A stretch of 64,000 nucleotides of DNA, taken from Paraburkholderia caffeinitolerans (GTDB lineage: Bacteria; Pseudomonadota; Gammaproteobacteria; Burkholderiales; Burkholderiaceae). Where the stretch lies: assembly GCF_902859945.1 (NCBI RefSeq), contig NZ_CADIKL010000022.1, forward strand, positions 54,500 to 118,499, written 5' to 3'. The position numbers and the translations under genes are program-made. The notes beneath the pieces were generated by a model. The model saw nothing but the letters and a program-made list of their open reading frames with translations. It was not told the DNA's origin and searched no databases. Below are positions 55,418 to 64,000 of the stretch, piece by piece (the first letter of the stretch is position 1; each line of letters opens with the position of its first letter).

Positions 55418-57922
55418 CTAGCCCGAGTAATCGAGCAGATGCCCCGGCTTCGATGCCAGGTTGCCAGGCGTGGCCAGTGTGTTCGCCAGCGTCGACGACG
55501 ACGCCGAAGGCTTGTCCCACGACGCACACTTCTCGAGAATCTGGCCCGCGGTCCCGTTCTCGATCAGGTTCGGCCCGATCTTGATGTACGAGCCGCCCGC
55601 GCCAATCCACACCTCCTTGTCCGCTGTCAGCACAAGCCGCCCGTTTGCGCTTGTGATCGTCAGGTCCTTCAGCGCGCTCAGGGACATCGCATCGGTCTGT
55701 GCCTGGAGCTCCACCTTGCCCTTCGCTGCAAACAACCGGATGCCCGCGTTCTGCACGAACAGACTGATCTTCTCCGCGACGCTCACGATCAACGACTTGC
55801 CGGTGGCGACCTGGGTGTTCTGGCCGCTCACGATGTTCACGTGCTGGTCGGCCGTCACCTGTGTCGACTGCTGCGTGGAAATCGCGACGCCCGCCGGGCT
55901 CGCCATCAGCAGGACCGGCTTCGCGAAGCCATTGGCGTTACCCATGCCGCCTCCCGCAGTCTGCCCGCCCGAGGCATTGGCCGCCACGCTGTGCTGTGTG
56001 GCGTCGGTGAACGCCTTGAGCGCGTCCTGCCCGGGTTGCAGACTCTCCGCCCGCCCCGCGACGCTGGCCTGCGACAGCGTTTCAACCAGCGCCTCCGCAC
56101 TTACCAGTTGCTGGCTTGCCTGTGTCGCGTTCAGCGGCTGCGCCACCGAAGCAGGATGGGTCGAGACGTAGAGCCCCTGACCGGCGCGAATCGCACCGTA
56201 CGCATCCGATTTCAGATCAAAGCCGTTGCCGAGAAATGCCCCACGCGTGTTGTCCGAGTGCTGCACCAGATACCCCAGATGCAGGTGTGACTGGCTGCTC
56301 GTCGAGTACAGGTGAACGCGATTCTGCGCCGTCGAGTCATCGAAAAGCAGATGGTTATAGCCATTACCCCCGTATTCCTTCGACCGGTGCCCCGACAACA
56401 ACCCGTTGGTATTCCAGATCGGCGGCGTCGAGCCTCCATACATGCGGCTCAGGATCACGGGGCGGTCGCAGTCTCCGTCCATGAACCCGACGATGACTTC
56501 ATCGCCCGTGCGCAGCGGGAAATGGCCACCCCGGCGCGATCCGGCGTCGGGAAACGCCGCCCGTATCCAGCACGAAGACTGCTCGTTGCGTTCGTTGCGG
56601 CGATTCCAGGGCAGCCACACTTTCACGCGGTTCAATGAGTCCGTATAAACCTCTTCCTTCTGCGGCCCCGCCACGATACCCGACTGCAACTGCATGACCG
56701 GCTTCACGTGCTCGAATGGGCTCCTGAACGCCACCCGGCGCCGCTGGGCCTCGATGCGAACATGGAAAAACCCTTCGCTGCCATCTTCATGACCGACCGC
56801 GTCGCCCAGCTTCGAGGCCACGGCCTGCGCGACTTCAGCACCGAGGCCACCCGGCAGTTCAACCACGCCGGACGCACCCGGCAAGTTGTTGCGGATGGTC
56901 CACTCCACCGAGAGGATCGCAAACTCCCGGTCCTGTTGCGGCTCCGCATCATGCACGGGGTGATTCGCCAGGTCGAACCAGTAACCCGGCATCGCACTGC
57001 GCAGGCCGCCCACACCCACGAATCGCTTCATGCGCGACAGCCGCTCCTCCAGCCGTACCGACAGCAACCGCTCACGCTGTGTGCTGTCCGAGCCGCGGTA
57101 GGCACCGGTGTAGTCGTATATCTCGCCGTGCGCAGGCAGGTCGCCGGTCGGGCCGCTCGCCTCATTGGGCTGCGCTTCGTGCTTGTAGTCGAACGTGCGT
57201 GTGGTGAGTTGCTCACTGTCGATCTGCAGCCGCTCGTTCCACTGCGTCAGGCCATCCGTTTCCTGACCGACACCATGGCGGGCAAACCGAACCGTTCGGT
57301 CGCGAAGCTGCGGTACCGCATACAGGTCGTCCGTCAGCATCAGCGTGTGTGATTTGCCATTCGATGCCTGCTCGAAATAACCAAAGACACCCACTTCTTC
57401 CAGATTGCGATGTACGAAATTCCAGTCGGATTCGTATTGCACACGGTTCGAATACGACGGCAGGGGGCGGTATGTCACGAACCGGTATGCGCCTTTCGCC
57501 TGCTCGTGCTCATTGAACACATCGCTGAGAATCTGTTCCAGTGGCTGCTCCTGCCAGTCGCGCATGTCGCGCCTGAGCCGCAGGAAGTACATCCACGACG
57601 AGAACCGAAGCTGATAAAAAATCAGTGTCCCGTCAGATCCGAGGCGACTGAACTGGTGAACGTAGCCATGATGGGGCTGATAGCTCCCATCGGTCTGCTG
57701 TATCCACAGCGTGACGGGCTGGCCGATCAGCGCTTTGAGCTTGATCTGGCTGCCATGCGTGCTGACGGCATCGACCACGAACTCGTAATCCCTGCCAAGA
57801 CGCGAGAAGCCCCGCACCTGCAAGGGAACGAGCCAGTCGGCACCGAGCGGGGTATCCAGCCTGACCAGCCGGTTGGTCTGCACATATCCACTGCGCAGTG
57901 TATTCAACAGCACGTTGCTCAT
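55418..57922 (-). CDS. vgrG: VgrG spike protein with DUF2345
   Basis: An 834-residue T6SS spike protein. The gp27-like N-terminus (about 20-345) includes FEQASNGKSHTLMLTDD-like features and RMKRFVGVGGLRS. The gp5-like OB domain (about 420-520) has VKVWLPWNRRNERNEQSSCW and TGDEVIVGFMDGDCDRPVI. The C-terminal DUF2345 beta-helix (about 640-780) may dock the effector. ATG 57922 follows GGGGAAACGGG. No other T6SS structural genes are in the window, so this is an orphan vgrG module. Confidence 0.93.
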   Translation of the reverse strand: MSNVLLNTLRSGYVQTNRLVRLDTPLGADWLVPLQVRGFSRLGRDYEFVVDAVSTHGSQIKLKALIGQPVTLWIQQTDGSYQPHHGYVHQFSRLGSDGTLIFYQLRFSSWMYFLRLRRDMRDWQEQPLEQILSDVFNEHEQAKGAYRFVTYRPLPSYSNRVQYESDWNFVHRNLEEVGVFGYFEQASNGKSHTLMLTDDLYAVPQLRDRTVRFARHGVGQETDGLTQWNERLQIDSEQLTTRTFDYKHEAQPNEASGPTGDLPAHGEIYDYTGAYRGSDSTQRERLLSVRLEERLSRMKRFVGVGGLRSAMPGYWFDLANHPVHDAEPQQDREFAILSVEWTIRNNLPGASGVVELPGGLGAEVAQAVASKLGDAVGHEDGSEGFFHVRIEAQRRRVAFRSPFEHVKPVMQLQSGIVAGPQKEEVYTDSLNRVKVWLPWNRRNERNEQSSCWIRAAFPDAGSRRGGHFPLRTGDEVIVGFMDGDCDRPVILSRMYGGSTPPIWNTNGLLSGHRSKEYGGNGYNHLLFDDSTAQNRVHLYSTSSQSHLHLGYLVQHSDNTRGAFLGNGFDLKSDAYGAIRAGQGLYVSTHPASVAQPLNATQASQQLVSAEALVETLSQASVAGRAESLQPGQDALKAFTDATQHSVAANASGGQTAGGGMGNANGFAKPVLLMASPAGVAISTQQSTQVTADQHVNIVSGQNTQVATGKSLIVSVAEKISLFVQNAGIRLFAAKGKVELQAQTDAMSLSALKDLTITSANGRLVLTADKEVWIGAGGSYIKIGPNLIENGTAGQILEKCASWDKPSASSSTLANTLATPGNLASKPGHLLDYSG

Positions 57923-58435
57923 CCCGTTTCCCCGATCTGGGTCTGAAGAAACCGCTCTTTCACGACGCATGCCGCTTGGGCGCGGATACAGTCAAAATAA
58001 TCAGAGAGCGGTAATCCGGAAAATCACATTGCCCCCAGACATAATCCCGCAAGGCAACGCGACCCCGCATTTTAGTGTGAAGAATGCAGTTACTGGAAAT
58101 CAGGCTGCAATATCTGACAGGGATAGCCTGAATACTATGCATCCAGCATCGCCGGCCATGCCGGATTCTCGCAGCTCCAGCATGGGCGTCCATGCACCAT
58201 ATATATTCAACGTGTCGAACCTCAACGCAGTTACATGTCCGGAAAAGCGATAGCTGGGCCCGTTTGAGTGTTGTCTCGATGCGTATCGAAACATTTGCCG
58301 CTTCTGCTGGCCCGGGCGGAGACGGCTGCCACAGTAGACGGAGAACCACTAGCTCTTTTGGGTACACCGTAACGAGTCAGCGGCACGGATGCTGGCACTT
58401 GGATCAACAGGATCAACCGTAAGTTTGAGCCATGC
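57923..58435. other. Intergenic region upstream of vgrG and the recombinase
   Basis: About 510 bases between divergent vgrG and the serine recombinase. Short open frames on both strands lack ribosome sites and recognisable sequence. It probably holds the vgrG promoter; no repeat or RNA gene was found. Confidence 0.45.
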
Positions 58436-58467
58436 TATAATTGATCCATATATATTAATGATCCATA
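58436..58467 (+). promoter_or_regulatory. Promoter and direct repeats before the serine recombinase
   Basis: TATAAT (58436-58441) is followed by two direct copies of TGATCCATA (58442-58450 and 58459-58467), just before the ATG at 58474. GGATCAAC repeats also occur upstream (58401-58417). The repeats could be an operator or a recombinase site. Confidence 0.5.
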
Positions 58468-58473
58468 CAAATC

Positions 58474-59079
58474 ATGCGCAAGCTCTACTACGGGCGGATT
58501 TCCACCACGGACGGCCAGTCCTCGGCAAGTCAGTACGACGACGCCAAAGCCCACGGCGTGCAGGACAAGGACGTTTTCATTGACGAGGGCGTGAGCGGAT
58601 ACCACGTCGCGCCCGACGAGCGGGAACAGTGGCGAAAAGCGGAGCACGATCTGCGCCACGGCGGCGTCCTCATCGTACGCTGGCTTGACCGGATCAGCCG
58701 ACGCTACGACGAACTACACCGGACGATGCGCCGGTTGATGGACCTCGGTGTTCGCGTCGAATGCACACTCAATGGGATGGCTTTTGACGGGAAAGCTAAA
58801 GACCCCATCGAGAAAGCGACGCGCGATGCAGTGCTGGCATTCATGGCGGCACAGGGCGAAGCGGACTACCGCAACCGAGCAGAGATGCAGCGTCGCGGCG
58901 TAGCGATTGCGAAAGCAGAAGGAAAATACAAGGGGCGCGCGCGATCCCACGACTACGCAGCCATCAAGGCATGGCGGGCTGAAAGCGGCGCGAGCATACG
59001 GGAGACCGCTGAGAAATTTGGAGTGGGAACGGCAACGGTAAAGCGTGCATGTGCAGAGCAAAGAGTTCCTAGCCTGTAG
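58474..59079 (+). CDS. Serine recombinase (resolvase/invertase family)
   Basis: A 201-residue site-specific recombinase. The catalytic Ser is S10 (LYYGRISTTDGQS). VRWLDRISRRYDEL and RVECTLNGMAFD mark the catalytic domain (about 1-140). A helix-turn-helix of the Hin/resolvase type lies at about 170-196 (SIRETAEKFGVGTATVKRA). It may mobilise the downstream helicase-DarT-ARH cassette or belong to the surrounding element. Confidence 0.92.
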   Translation: MRKLYYGRISTTDGQSSASQYDDAKAHGVQDKDVFIDEGVSGYHVAPDEREQWRKAEHDLRHGGVLIVRWLDRISRRYDELHRTMRRLMDLGVRVECTLNGMAFDGKAKDPIEKATRDAVLAFMAAQGEADYRNRAEMQRRGVAIAKAEGKYKGRARSHDYAAIKAWRAESGASIRETAEKFGVGTATVKRACAEQRVPSL

Positions 59080-59399
59080 CCACGCGCGGAAAGGTGTGCC
59101 AACGGCGATCAACAAGTGTGGTTGCAGTTGTCTTTCGCTTTCTGGGACGCCAGCGGCGCTGTTCCTTGTTGGGCGTATTTTTTGCGGAGAATGCATTGCA
59201 GCATAAGATACTGCACGCACTGGCGGTGGCTCAACCATCTCAGCTTCCGATTCCCGCCGAGGGCTGGCAGGTTCACGGTTCCGATGAACCTGGTGTTCGT
59301 ATATCATCAAACGTCGAAAAAATAAGCGACGGCGTGGTTGGATAGAAAGCAGGCGCTTCTGATCGCGTTGCGCACACAAATCATCTTCCGGGGAAGTAC
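59080..59399. other. Intergenic region upstream of the helicase-DarT-ARH cassette
   Basis: 320 bases between the recombinase stop and the helicase start. Two overlapping short open frames lack ribosome sites. It probably contains the cassette promoter, but no confident -10/-35 pair was picked out. Confidence 0.45.
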
Positions 59400-60806
59400 A
59401 TGTTAGCTTTGGGTAACCACGGCGCTACAGCAGAACAGCTGCCGATCATCAGTGGCACCCGTATGGGTATTGAAATGATCCGCGGCGCTGCTGGGAGCGG
59501 CAAAACGTCGACGGCGCTCCTTAGGCTTGAATCGCTGGCCCACACATTTGTCGCGCGCAGGAAGCGTTTGGCGCTCACTGGACCCGTTAAAGTTCTCGTG
59601 CTGACGTTCAATCGCACCTTGGCAGGATACGTTGAGCACCTCGCTGCCAGCCAGTTGGCGACCTTTGCTGATGTTTCATGCGAAATCAATACGTTTGCCG
59701 CATGGGCAAACCGATCGCTAGGCAGTCCCTCTATTATCGAGATGGAGGCTCGCGAGTCGATGCTTCGGCGCTTGGGCGCCGGGGTCAAGCTGGATTCCGA
59801 CTCTCTGTTAAGTGAAATTGAATACGTTTGTGGGCGCTTTCGTCCAGGCGAAAGGTCAAACTACGTCACGCTTGAGCGTACAGGACGCGGGAATGCGCAG
59901 GCAGTGCCCCGATCCCTGCGTCCGTCAATCCTCACAGTGATCGACGCCTTTTACAGTGAGCTGGCATCTTACCGGGGGGGCGGTTGGCTGGATTGGCATC
60001 TGCTGGCGGAGCAGATGCTAGGCATGGCCTCGCAACAGTACGATATCGTCATTATTGATGAGGCACAGGATTTTTCCGCAAATCAACTTCGGGCGGTGCG
60101 CCATCACTTGGCCGATCCTTACTGCCTTACGTTGGTTCTGGATACCGCACAGCGACTGTACCCTCGTGGCTATACGTGGGCGGAGACTGGCTTGGACATG
60201 CAGCAAGCCCGATATCATCGGCTGCGCGAAAATCATCGCAATACCGTTGAAATTGCGCAGTTTGCTGCGGGCGTCGTCGACGGTCTGGCGCTCGATGACG
60301 ATGGTACTCTTCCTGATTTCTCTGCTGCGACGCGCCACGGCGAGAAGCCGCTCGTCTGCGTCGGTAAATATAGCAAGCAACTCCAATTTGCAATTGATTG
60401 GATAAAGGCAAACGTCGACCTTACCAAAGAGACCGTTGCGTTTCTCAAACCTCGTGGTGGAAATTGGTTCAGTGATATCCGGAGTGCATTGAATGGGAAT
60501 GGACTTGGATACGTCGAAATAACTCAAAATCGTAACTGGCCCATCGGGCACGAGAATATTGCCCTCTCAACGATGCATTCGGCGAAAGGTCTTGAATTCG
60601 ACCACGTCATAATCCTGGGGCTGAACGCCGAGAATACCCCGCATGGTGATGGCGCGGACGATGAGGAACTGTTGCTCCTTAGGCGATTGTTGGCAATGGC
60701 AGTGGGCCGTGCGCGCAAAACGATGGTTGTTGGCTACAAGGCGACTGAGGCCTCTGATCTGGTCCAGTTCTTTACGCCCGGAACGTTTAACCTTTTGACG
60801 CTGTGA
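59400..60806 (+). CDS. UvrD/Rep-like SF1 helicase
   Basis: A 468-residue superfamily I helicase, short for the family. Motif I is GAAGSGKTSTA (about 29-39), motif Ia VLTFNRTLAGY, motif II IIDEAQDF (near 218-225), motif III LVLDTAQRLYP, motif IV LRENHRNT, motif V STMHSAKGLEFDHVII and motif VI AVGRARK. GGGGAAG precedes the ATG. There is no nuclease domain. Its stop is overlapped by the start of the DarT-like gene, which implies a functional unit with the two downstream genes. It may sense or open DNA for ADP-ribosylation; that is inference. Confidence 0.85.
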   Translation: MLALGNHGATAEQLPIISGTRMGIEMIRGAAGSGKTSTALLRLESLAHTFVARRKRLALTGPVKVLVLTFNRTLAGYVEHLAASQLATFADVSCEINTFAAWANRSLGSPSIIEMEARESMLRRLGAGVKLDSDSLLSEIEYVCGRFRPGERSNYVTLERTGRGNAQAVPRSLRPSILTVIDAFYSELASYRGGGWLDWHLLAEQMLGMASQQYDIVIIDEAQDFSANQLRAVRHHLADPYCLTLVLDTAQRLYPRGYTWAETGLDMQQARYHRLRENHRNTVEIAQFAAGVVDGLALDDDGTLPDFSAATRHGEKPLVCVGKYSKQLQFAIDWIKANVDLTKETVAFLKPRGGNWFSDIRSALNGNGLGYVEITQNRNWPIGHENIALSTMHSAKGLEFDHVIILGLNAENTPHGDGADDEELLLLRRLLAMAVGRARKTMVVGYKATEASDLVQFFTPGTFNLLTL

Positions 60807-61480
60807 CATCTATGAGCGAGGAAATCAAAGAGATTGTTGCGGCCCGGGGTATTAGCGAGGTGGTGCATTTCACCTCGAATCATGGGTTGGTTGGATCACT
60901 GCAAGTCGGGTCAGTTGTTTCTCGCAGGCAACTGCCAGCGGAGAAGCACTTGGCATATATTGCAGCCCCAACGTCGGCGACGCGTCGCGAGGCTGAGGCG
61001 TACTTCGACAAAAACGAGGATTGGCTCGACTTTGTGAATCTTTCGATATCCGAGATTAACACAAGTTATTTTAACTTTGCCTCAAAGAAGTGGCATGTCA
61101 CCGGCGATCGATGGTGGGCGATTCTCGCGTTTTCCCCTGACATTTTGTCGCACGATGGCGTGTACTTTGCGACGACGAACAATATTTACGAGCATGTTTC
61201 ACGGCAGTCCGACGCAAACGGTTTGCAGAGTCTTTTTTCTCAAACGGTAAGGCGTAAGGTTAGCTGGACCGCTTTCAGGCGTGATAGGGCTGACAACCTG
61301 CCAACTTGTGAACAAGCCGAGGTGTTGTATCCGAAGCGATTGTCGCTCAACCATCTCGAGAAAGTCTACGTCCAGAACGGGGACGACTACGACCTGGTGT
61401 CAGGTTGGTTGAACTATTACAAACGGCCGAATGTGCAAGTGGTGATTGATGCAGCAAAGTTTGATGGTCAACCAAACTAA
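60803..61480 (+). CDS. DarT-like (DUF4433) ADP-ribosyltransferase
   Basis: A 225-residue protein from GTG 60803 (222 from ATG 60812). Features of the DarT fold are VVHFTSNHGLVGSLQVGSVV (H22, the NAD-contacting His-x-Thr element), WLDFVNLSISEINTSYF, WWAILAFSPDILSHDGVYF and EQAEVLYPKRLSLNHLEKVYV, in which E173 is the likely catalytic glutamate. DarT enzymes attach ADP-ribose from NAD to bases in single-stranded DNA. The GTG overlaps the helicase stop (GTGA). The antitoxin role normally filled by DarG appears to be taken by the ARH-type gene downstream. Confidence 0.75.
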   Translation: MTSMSEEIKEIVAARGISEVVHFTSNHGLVGSLQVGSVVSRRQLPAEKHLAYIAAPTSATRREAEAYFDKNEDWLDFVNLSISEINTSYFNFASKKWHVTGDRWWAILAFSPDILSHDGVYFATTNNIYEHVSRQSDANGLQSLFSQTVRRKVSWTAFRRDRADNLPTCEQAEVLYPKRLSLNHLEKVYVQNGDDYDLVSGWLNYYKRPNVQVVIDAAKFDGQPN

Positions 61481-61490
61481 TGGAGTCCGA

Positions 61491-63272
61491 GTGAATTCGG
61501 CATTGGATAAAGCGATAGTCAATTCGGCACTTTGGGCGGCCGCCGGTGACGCGCTCGGTTGGATCACAGAGCTCACTGACGAGCGTGGCGTCCGTCGACG
61601 CATCGGCGGAGAAGTGCTGCATGAACCAATTGCGTGGAAGCGAAAGATAGGCGGTATCTCGGGCACTCAGATACAGCTCCCCGCTGGAACATACTCGGAT
61701 GATACTCAGTTGCGCTTGGCTGTCTGTCGCGCGATCCGAGGCGATGGTACTTTCGACGTAGAACTTTTCGCGAAGGTTGAGCTTGCCGTATGGCCAGCAT
61801 ACGCGCTAGGTGCGGGAAGAGGTAGCAAGGCTGCTGCGGCCAACTTGGCGAAGCGAGACGTCAATTGGTTTTCCAACTTTTTCTCGTATGGTGATGGGCG
61901 TTCGTACGTCGATGGCGGCGGGAATGGCGCAGCAATGCGTATCCAGCCGCACGTATGGCGCAGGGCAACCACCGGTGATCGCAGCTTCTTACTTGATGTC
62001 ATCAGAGATTCCATAACGACTCATGGGAGCATGCTTGGCCTATGTGGTGCTGTCTTCCATGCGGACTGCTTGTCGTTCACGCTGCAAAATCGCGAAATAC
62101 CTGGGCCAGAAGAGTGGATGCGCTTTGTCGACGAGTGGACTGCAATCGAGGATGTCATTCGCAACGACTACCAATTGGGCCGGTTTTGGCTCGCAGCTTG
62201 GGAGCGGGCTAGCAATATCGGCCTGGCGACCTCGATTGCGCACGTCGCTGAGGAAATGCGAGGTTATATTCTTCGACTCCGCGAGCTGTCTCCGAACTGG
62301 AGCAAGAGTTATCGAGAGTGCGTCGAAATGCTGGACGGTTTCGGTGCTCGGCAGGGTACGGGCACTAATACTGCCCTCTCCGCAGTCTTTTTGGGTTGGA
62401 CGGGGCAAGATGCCGCCCCGGAGGACGTGCTACGTTGCGCCGCAAATACTATCGGCTCAGACACGGACACAATTGGGACTATGGTTGGTGCGCTGCTCGG
62501 TGTGATTGCGTCGGATGAGCCGTCATGGCGAATCCAAGATCGAGAGTACATACGATCCGAGGCTCTCCGCATGGGGGCGATCGCGCGAGGAGAAAGCTGC
62601 AGCAGCTTCAATTATCCGGACCTTATAGACTGGCAAACTCCCTCTACGCAGACCGACGCAGTTGGGGCAGTCGACGGTCGGTTAGCATTGGCAGGAATGG
62701 GTTTCTTGGAGCCTTTTGGTGAGTCTTGGAAGAGCGGGGAGTTTGCGTTCGAATGGTTCAAGCTCGCTTTTGGTCAAACGGTCCTTTGCAAACGGCGCAT
62801 GAAGGGGGTGAAACCCTTGGATGCGAGGTTATTGCCTGCTGCGCCGACAGAATCAATTGGCCCGGCTGTGCCGGCCGCCGATGACGTGAAGTCCGTTGAA
62901 CAGCTCTCTCTGTCGGCTCGCACGGAACGTACACAGTCGGGTCGCGGAAAGGCGACCGAACACAGGCGGTCAGGTGGCCACATTGAACGTGCTGGGCCAA
63001 CCCCTGATATGTTTGAAGACCGAGTTGCCTCGGAACCAGCACGACAGACAGTTGCTTCCAAACAAGAAGCTGTGTTCGCTGCCCATGAAAACTCCGAGCG
63101 CGTGGCATTGGATGTACTAAGCGACGTTGCTATACGCAGCAACTTTGACCCATCCGTAATTGGTGAATGCTTCTTGCACTGCATCGACGCTCCGGATGGT
63201 ATTGAGCGCGGTATAGGATTCTCCGCGATCTTGGCAAAGGCGTTCTTGGCTAGAAAGCGGCGCCGTGGATGA
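61491..63272 (+). CDS. ADP-ribosylglycohydrolase (DraG/ARH family) with C-terminal extension
   Basis: A 593-residue protein. The ARH fold (about 1-400) has AAAGDALGWITE, the binuclear magnesium motif TYSDDTQLRL (S69-D70-D71-T72) and SDTDTIGTMVGALLG near 322-337. These residues remove ADP-ribose from modified targets. A tail of about 180 residues (from about 410) is Ser/Arg/Glu rich with no known motif. The GTG at 61491 is chosen because GGAG lies five bases upstream; in-frame ATGs at 61449 and 61464 would overlap the DarT-like gene. It probably counteracts the DarT-like enzyme. Confidence 0.85.
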   Translation: MNSALDKAIVNSALWAAAGDALGWITELTDERGVRRRIGGEVLHEPIAWKRKIGGISGTQIQLPAGTYSDDTQLRLAVCRAIRGDGTFDVELFAKVELAVWPAYALGAGRGSKAAAANLAKRDVNWFSNFFSYGDGRSYVDGGGNGAAMRIQPHVWRRATTGDRSFLLDVIRDSITTHGSMLGLCGAVFHADCLSFTLQNREIPGPEEWMRFVDEWTAIEDVIRNDYQLGRFWLAAWERASNIGLATSIAHVAEEMRGYILRLRELSPNWSKSYRECVEMLDGFGARQGTGTNTALSAVFLGWTGQDAAPEDVLRCAANTIGSDTDTIGTMVGALLGVIASDEPSWRIQDREYIRSEALRMGAIARGESCSSFNYPDLIDWQTPSTQTDAVGAVDGRLALAGMGFLEPFGESWKSGEFAFEWFKLAFGQTVLCKRRMKGVKPLDARLLPAAPTESIGPAVPAADDVKSVEQLSLSARTERTQSGRGKATEHRRSGGHIERAGPTPDMFEDRVASEPARQTVASKQEAVFAAHENSERVALDVLSDVAIRSNFDPSVIGECFLHCIDAPDGIERGIGFSAILAKAFLARKRRRG

Positions 63273-63490
63273 CGACCTGAGCAACCAGCATTAGTTTCAA
63301 TATAGTTGTGGTAATGAGGCCGCGACGGCTGGCGGGGGTGCTAAGGTGGCGCCTCCGCCACCGGGCGCACCTGTTCGCGGAAAAGAGCAAGAAAAGTGCG
63401 GTTGCCTACATTGCCCACTTGACGCGCGACACGACTGCATTCAGCCTCAAGCTAGCCGAAACCTAGCCTGCCACAAAGAGGGAGACTCTT

Positions 63491-63772
63491 ATGGCCAACG
63501 TTCCGATGAGGCAGGTGATGATGCTAGCGCCTGGCATGCGCATCAGCGCAAAACATGTCATCGATGTGGACCGCGTGCGTCATTGGCGATATGCGAACGA
63601 ATGCCCGCCCCGCTTCGCACCGGTAGTTCCGCCACGTGAACTGGAAATCTTCGAGGTCCACAAGGCAATGGTAGAACCGTGGATCAAAGCATGGCTGCCG
63701 CACACGCACGACACGATGTATCTGAAGATTGCGGGCTCAGAACTGTCGTCCTGCTTCTATCTCGTTGAGTAA
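63491..63772 (+). CDS. Small hypothetical protein
   Basis: A 93-residue protein from ATG 63491, preceded by GAGGGAG. It contains PPRFAPVVPPRELEIFEVHK and a Trp-rich centre (VEPWIKAWLPH). No membrane segment or signal is seen, and no family is recognised. It lies 218 bases after the ARH gene and 160 bases before IS sequence. It could be an extra cassette component or unrelated. Confidence 0.5.
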   Translation: MANVPMRQVMMLAPGMRISAKHVIDVDRVRHWRYANECPPRFAPVVPPRELEIFEVHKAMVEPWIKAWLPHTHDTMYLKIAGSELSSCFYLVE

Positions 63773-63932
63773 GCAATTGTGCGCAGGGACACACCATGTG
63801 CGATTGAGACAACCAGCGCGAGAGGCAACCGATGTAGGCCGATCACTGCCAGATGATAGACGAAGATGAATCATCCCGGCGGAGCCACGGAACCTGTCCG
63901 CATTTTTGTGGGCGAGGCGGTTAAAGGAATCG

Positions 63933-64000
63933 TTACCCGCGCGCCTGCGTGAATCGGTCGCCAAACAGGATAGCAAACTGGTTCATCGCCGACTTCCAGT
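63933..64000 (-). mobile_element. IS256-family transposase, C-terminal end (partial)
   Basis: The minus strand ends a frame at 63933-63935 that reads WKSAMNQFAILFGDRFTQAR before the stop. This matches the C-terminus of IS256/Mutator-type transposases. The rest lies beyond the window. The terminal inverted repeat should be just left of it, within about 63880-63930, but was not resolved. Confidence 0.7.

Noticed and set aside
59094..59345. A small gene upstream of the helicase
   Set aside because: Two overlapping short frames, no ribosome site and no recognisable sequence; more likely the cassette promoter region.

Overview
The window looks like a chromosomal segment of a betaproteobacterium of the Burkholderia/Paraburkholderia group. 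The evidence is the high GC of the backbone, gene neighbourhoods typical of that group (murI-bfr-bfd-tonB-exbBD, hemP, the FtrABCD iron system, DUF3563, imuA-imuB-dnaE2), and abundant remnants of phage and integrative elements. No species is assigned.

Layout. (1) 1-2957 is the end of an integrated element. It carries a HicA toxin cut by the window edge, an SRAP/YedK protein, a DUF6602 nuclease-like protein, a small secreted protein and two orphan integrase C-termini, and it ends at a 3' fragment of a tRNA-Ser gene. (2) 3028-9091 holds a tRNA-type terminator, a TIR-domain remnant and a nine-gene arsenic operon: arsR, arsI, two LMW-PTP arsC, acr3, glutaredoxin-type arsC, arsH, an MFS pump and arsN2. 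(3) 9230-10245 is a graveyard of phage head-tail genes and a dead integrase. (4) 10295-49021 is mostly backbone: acetate uptake and activation (SSS symporter, DUF4212, acs); fumarase; an iron block (bfr, bfd, tonB-exbB-exbD, hemP, a HbpS-like protein, ftrABCD) with three Fur-box-like sites; uvrB; an aromatic aminotransferase; a patatin and 3-hydroxybutyrate dehydrogenase; rlmJ; cueR/copZ; the SOS mutasome imuA-imuB-dnaE2 behind a perfect LexA box; and a NarL/LuxR-type response regulator. (5) 49087-64000 is a second integrated region, starting at a 3' fragment of a tRNA-Pro gene. It holds a HEPN-like protein, a zinc-ribbon protein, an orphan type VI secretion module (VgrG, a GH19 effector, a candidate immunity protein, PAAR), a serine recombinase, a three-gene helicase/DarT-like/ADP-ribosylglycohydrolase cassette, a small hypothetical protein, and the end of an IS256-family transposase at the right edge.

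Both tRNA fragments point the same way. In each, the CCA side faces the central backbone and the broken side faces outward, so 2958-49086 reads as chromosome flanked by two elements whose intact tRNA genes lie outside the window.

The most interesting locus is 59400-63272. A UvrD-like SF1 helicase, a DarT-like (DUF4433) ADP-ribosyltransferase and a DraG/ARH-type ADP-ribosylglycohydrolase are packed head to tail, with overlap or 10-bp spacing, just downstream of a serine recombinase in an island. This suggests a reversible nucleic-acid ADP-ribosylation system for toxin-antitoxin or anti-phage function in which an ARH enzyme replaces the DarG macrodomain. I do not recall a named system with this composition. 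Function is inferred from motifs only.
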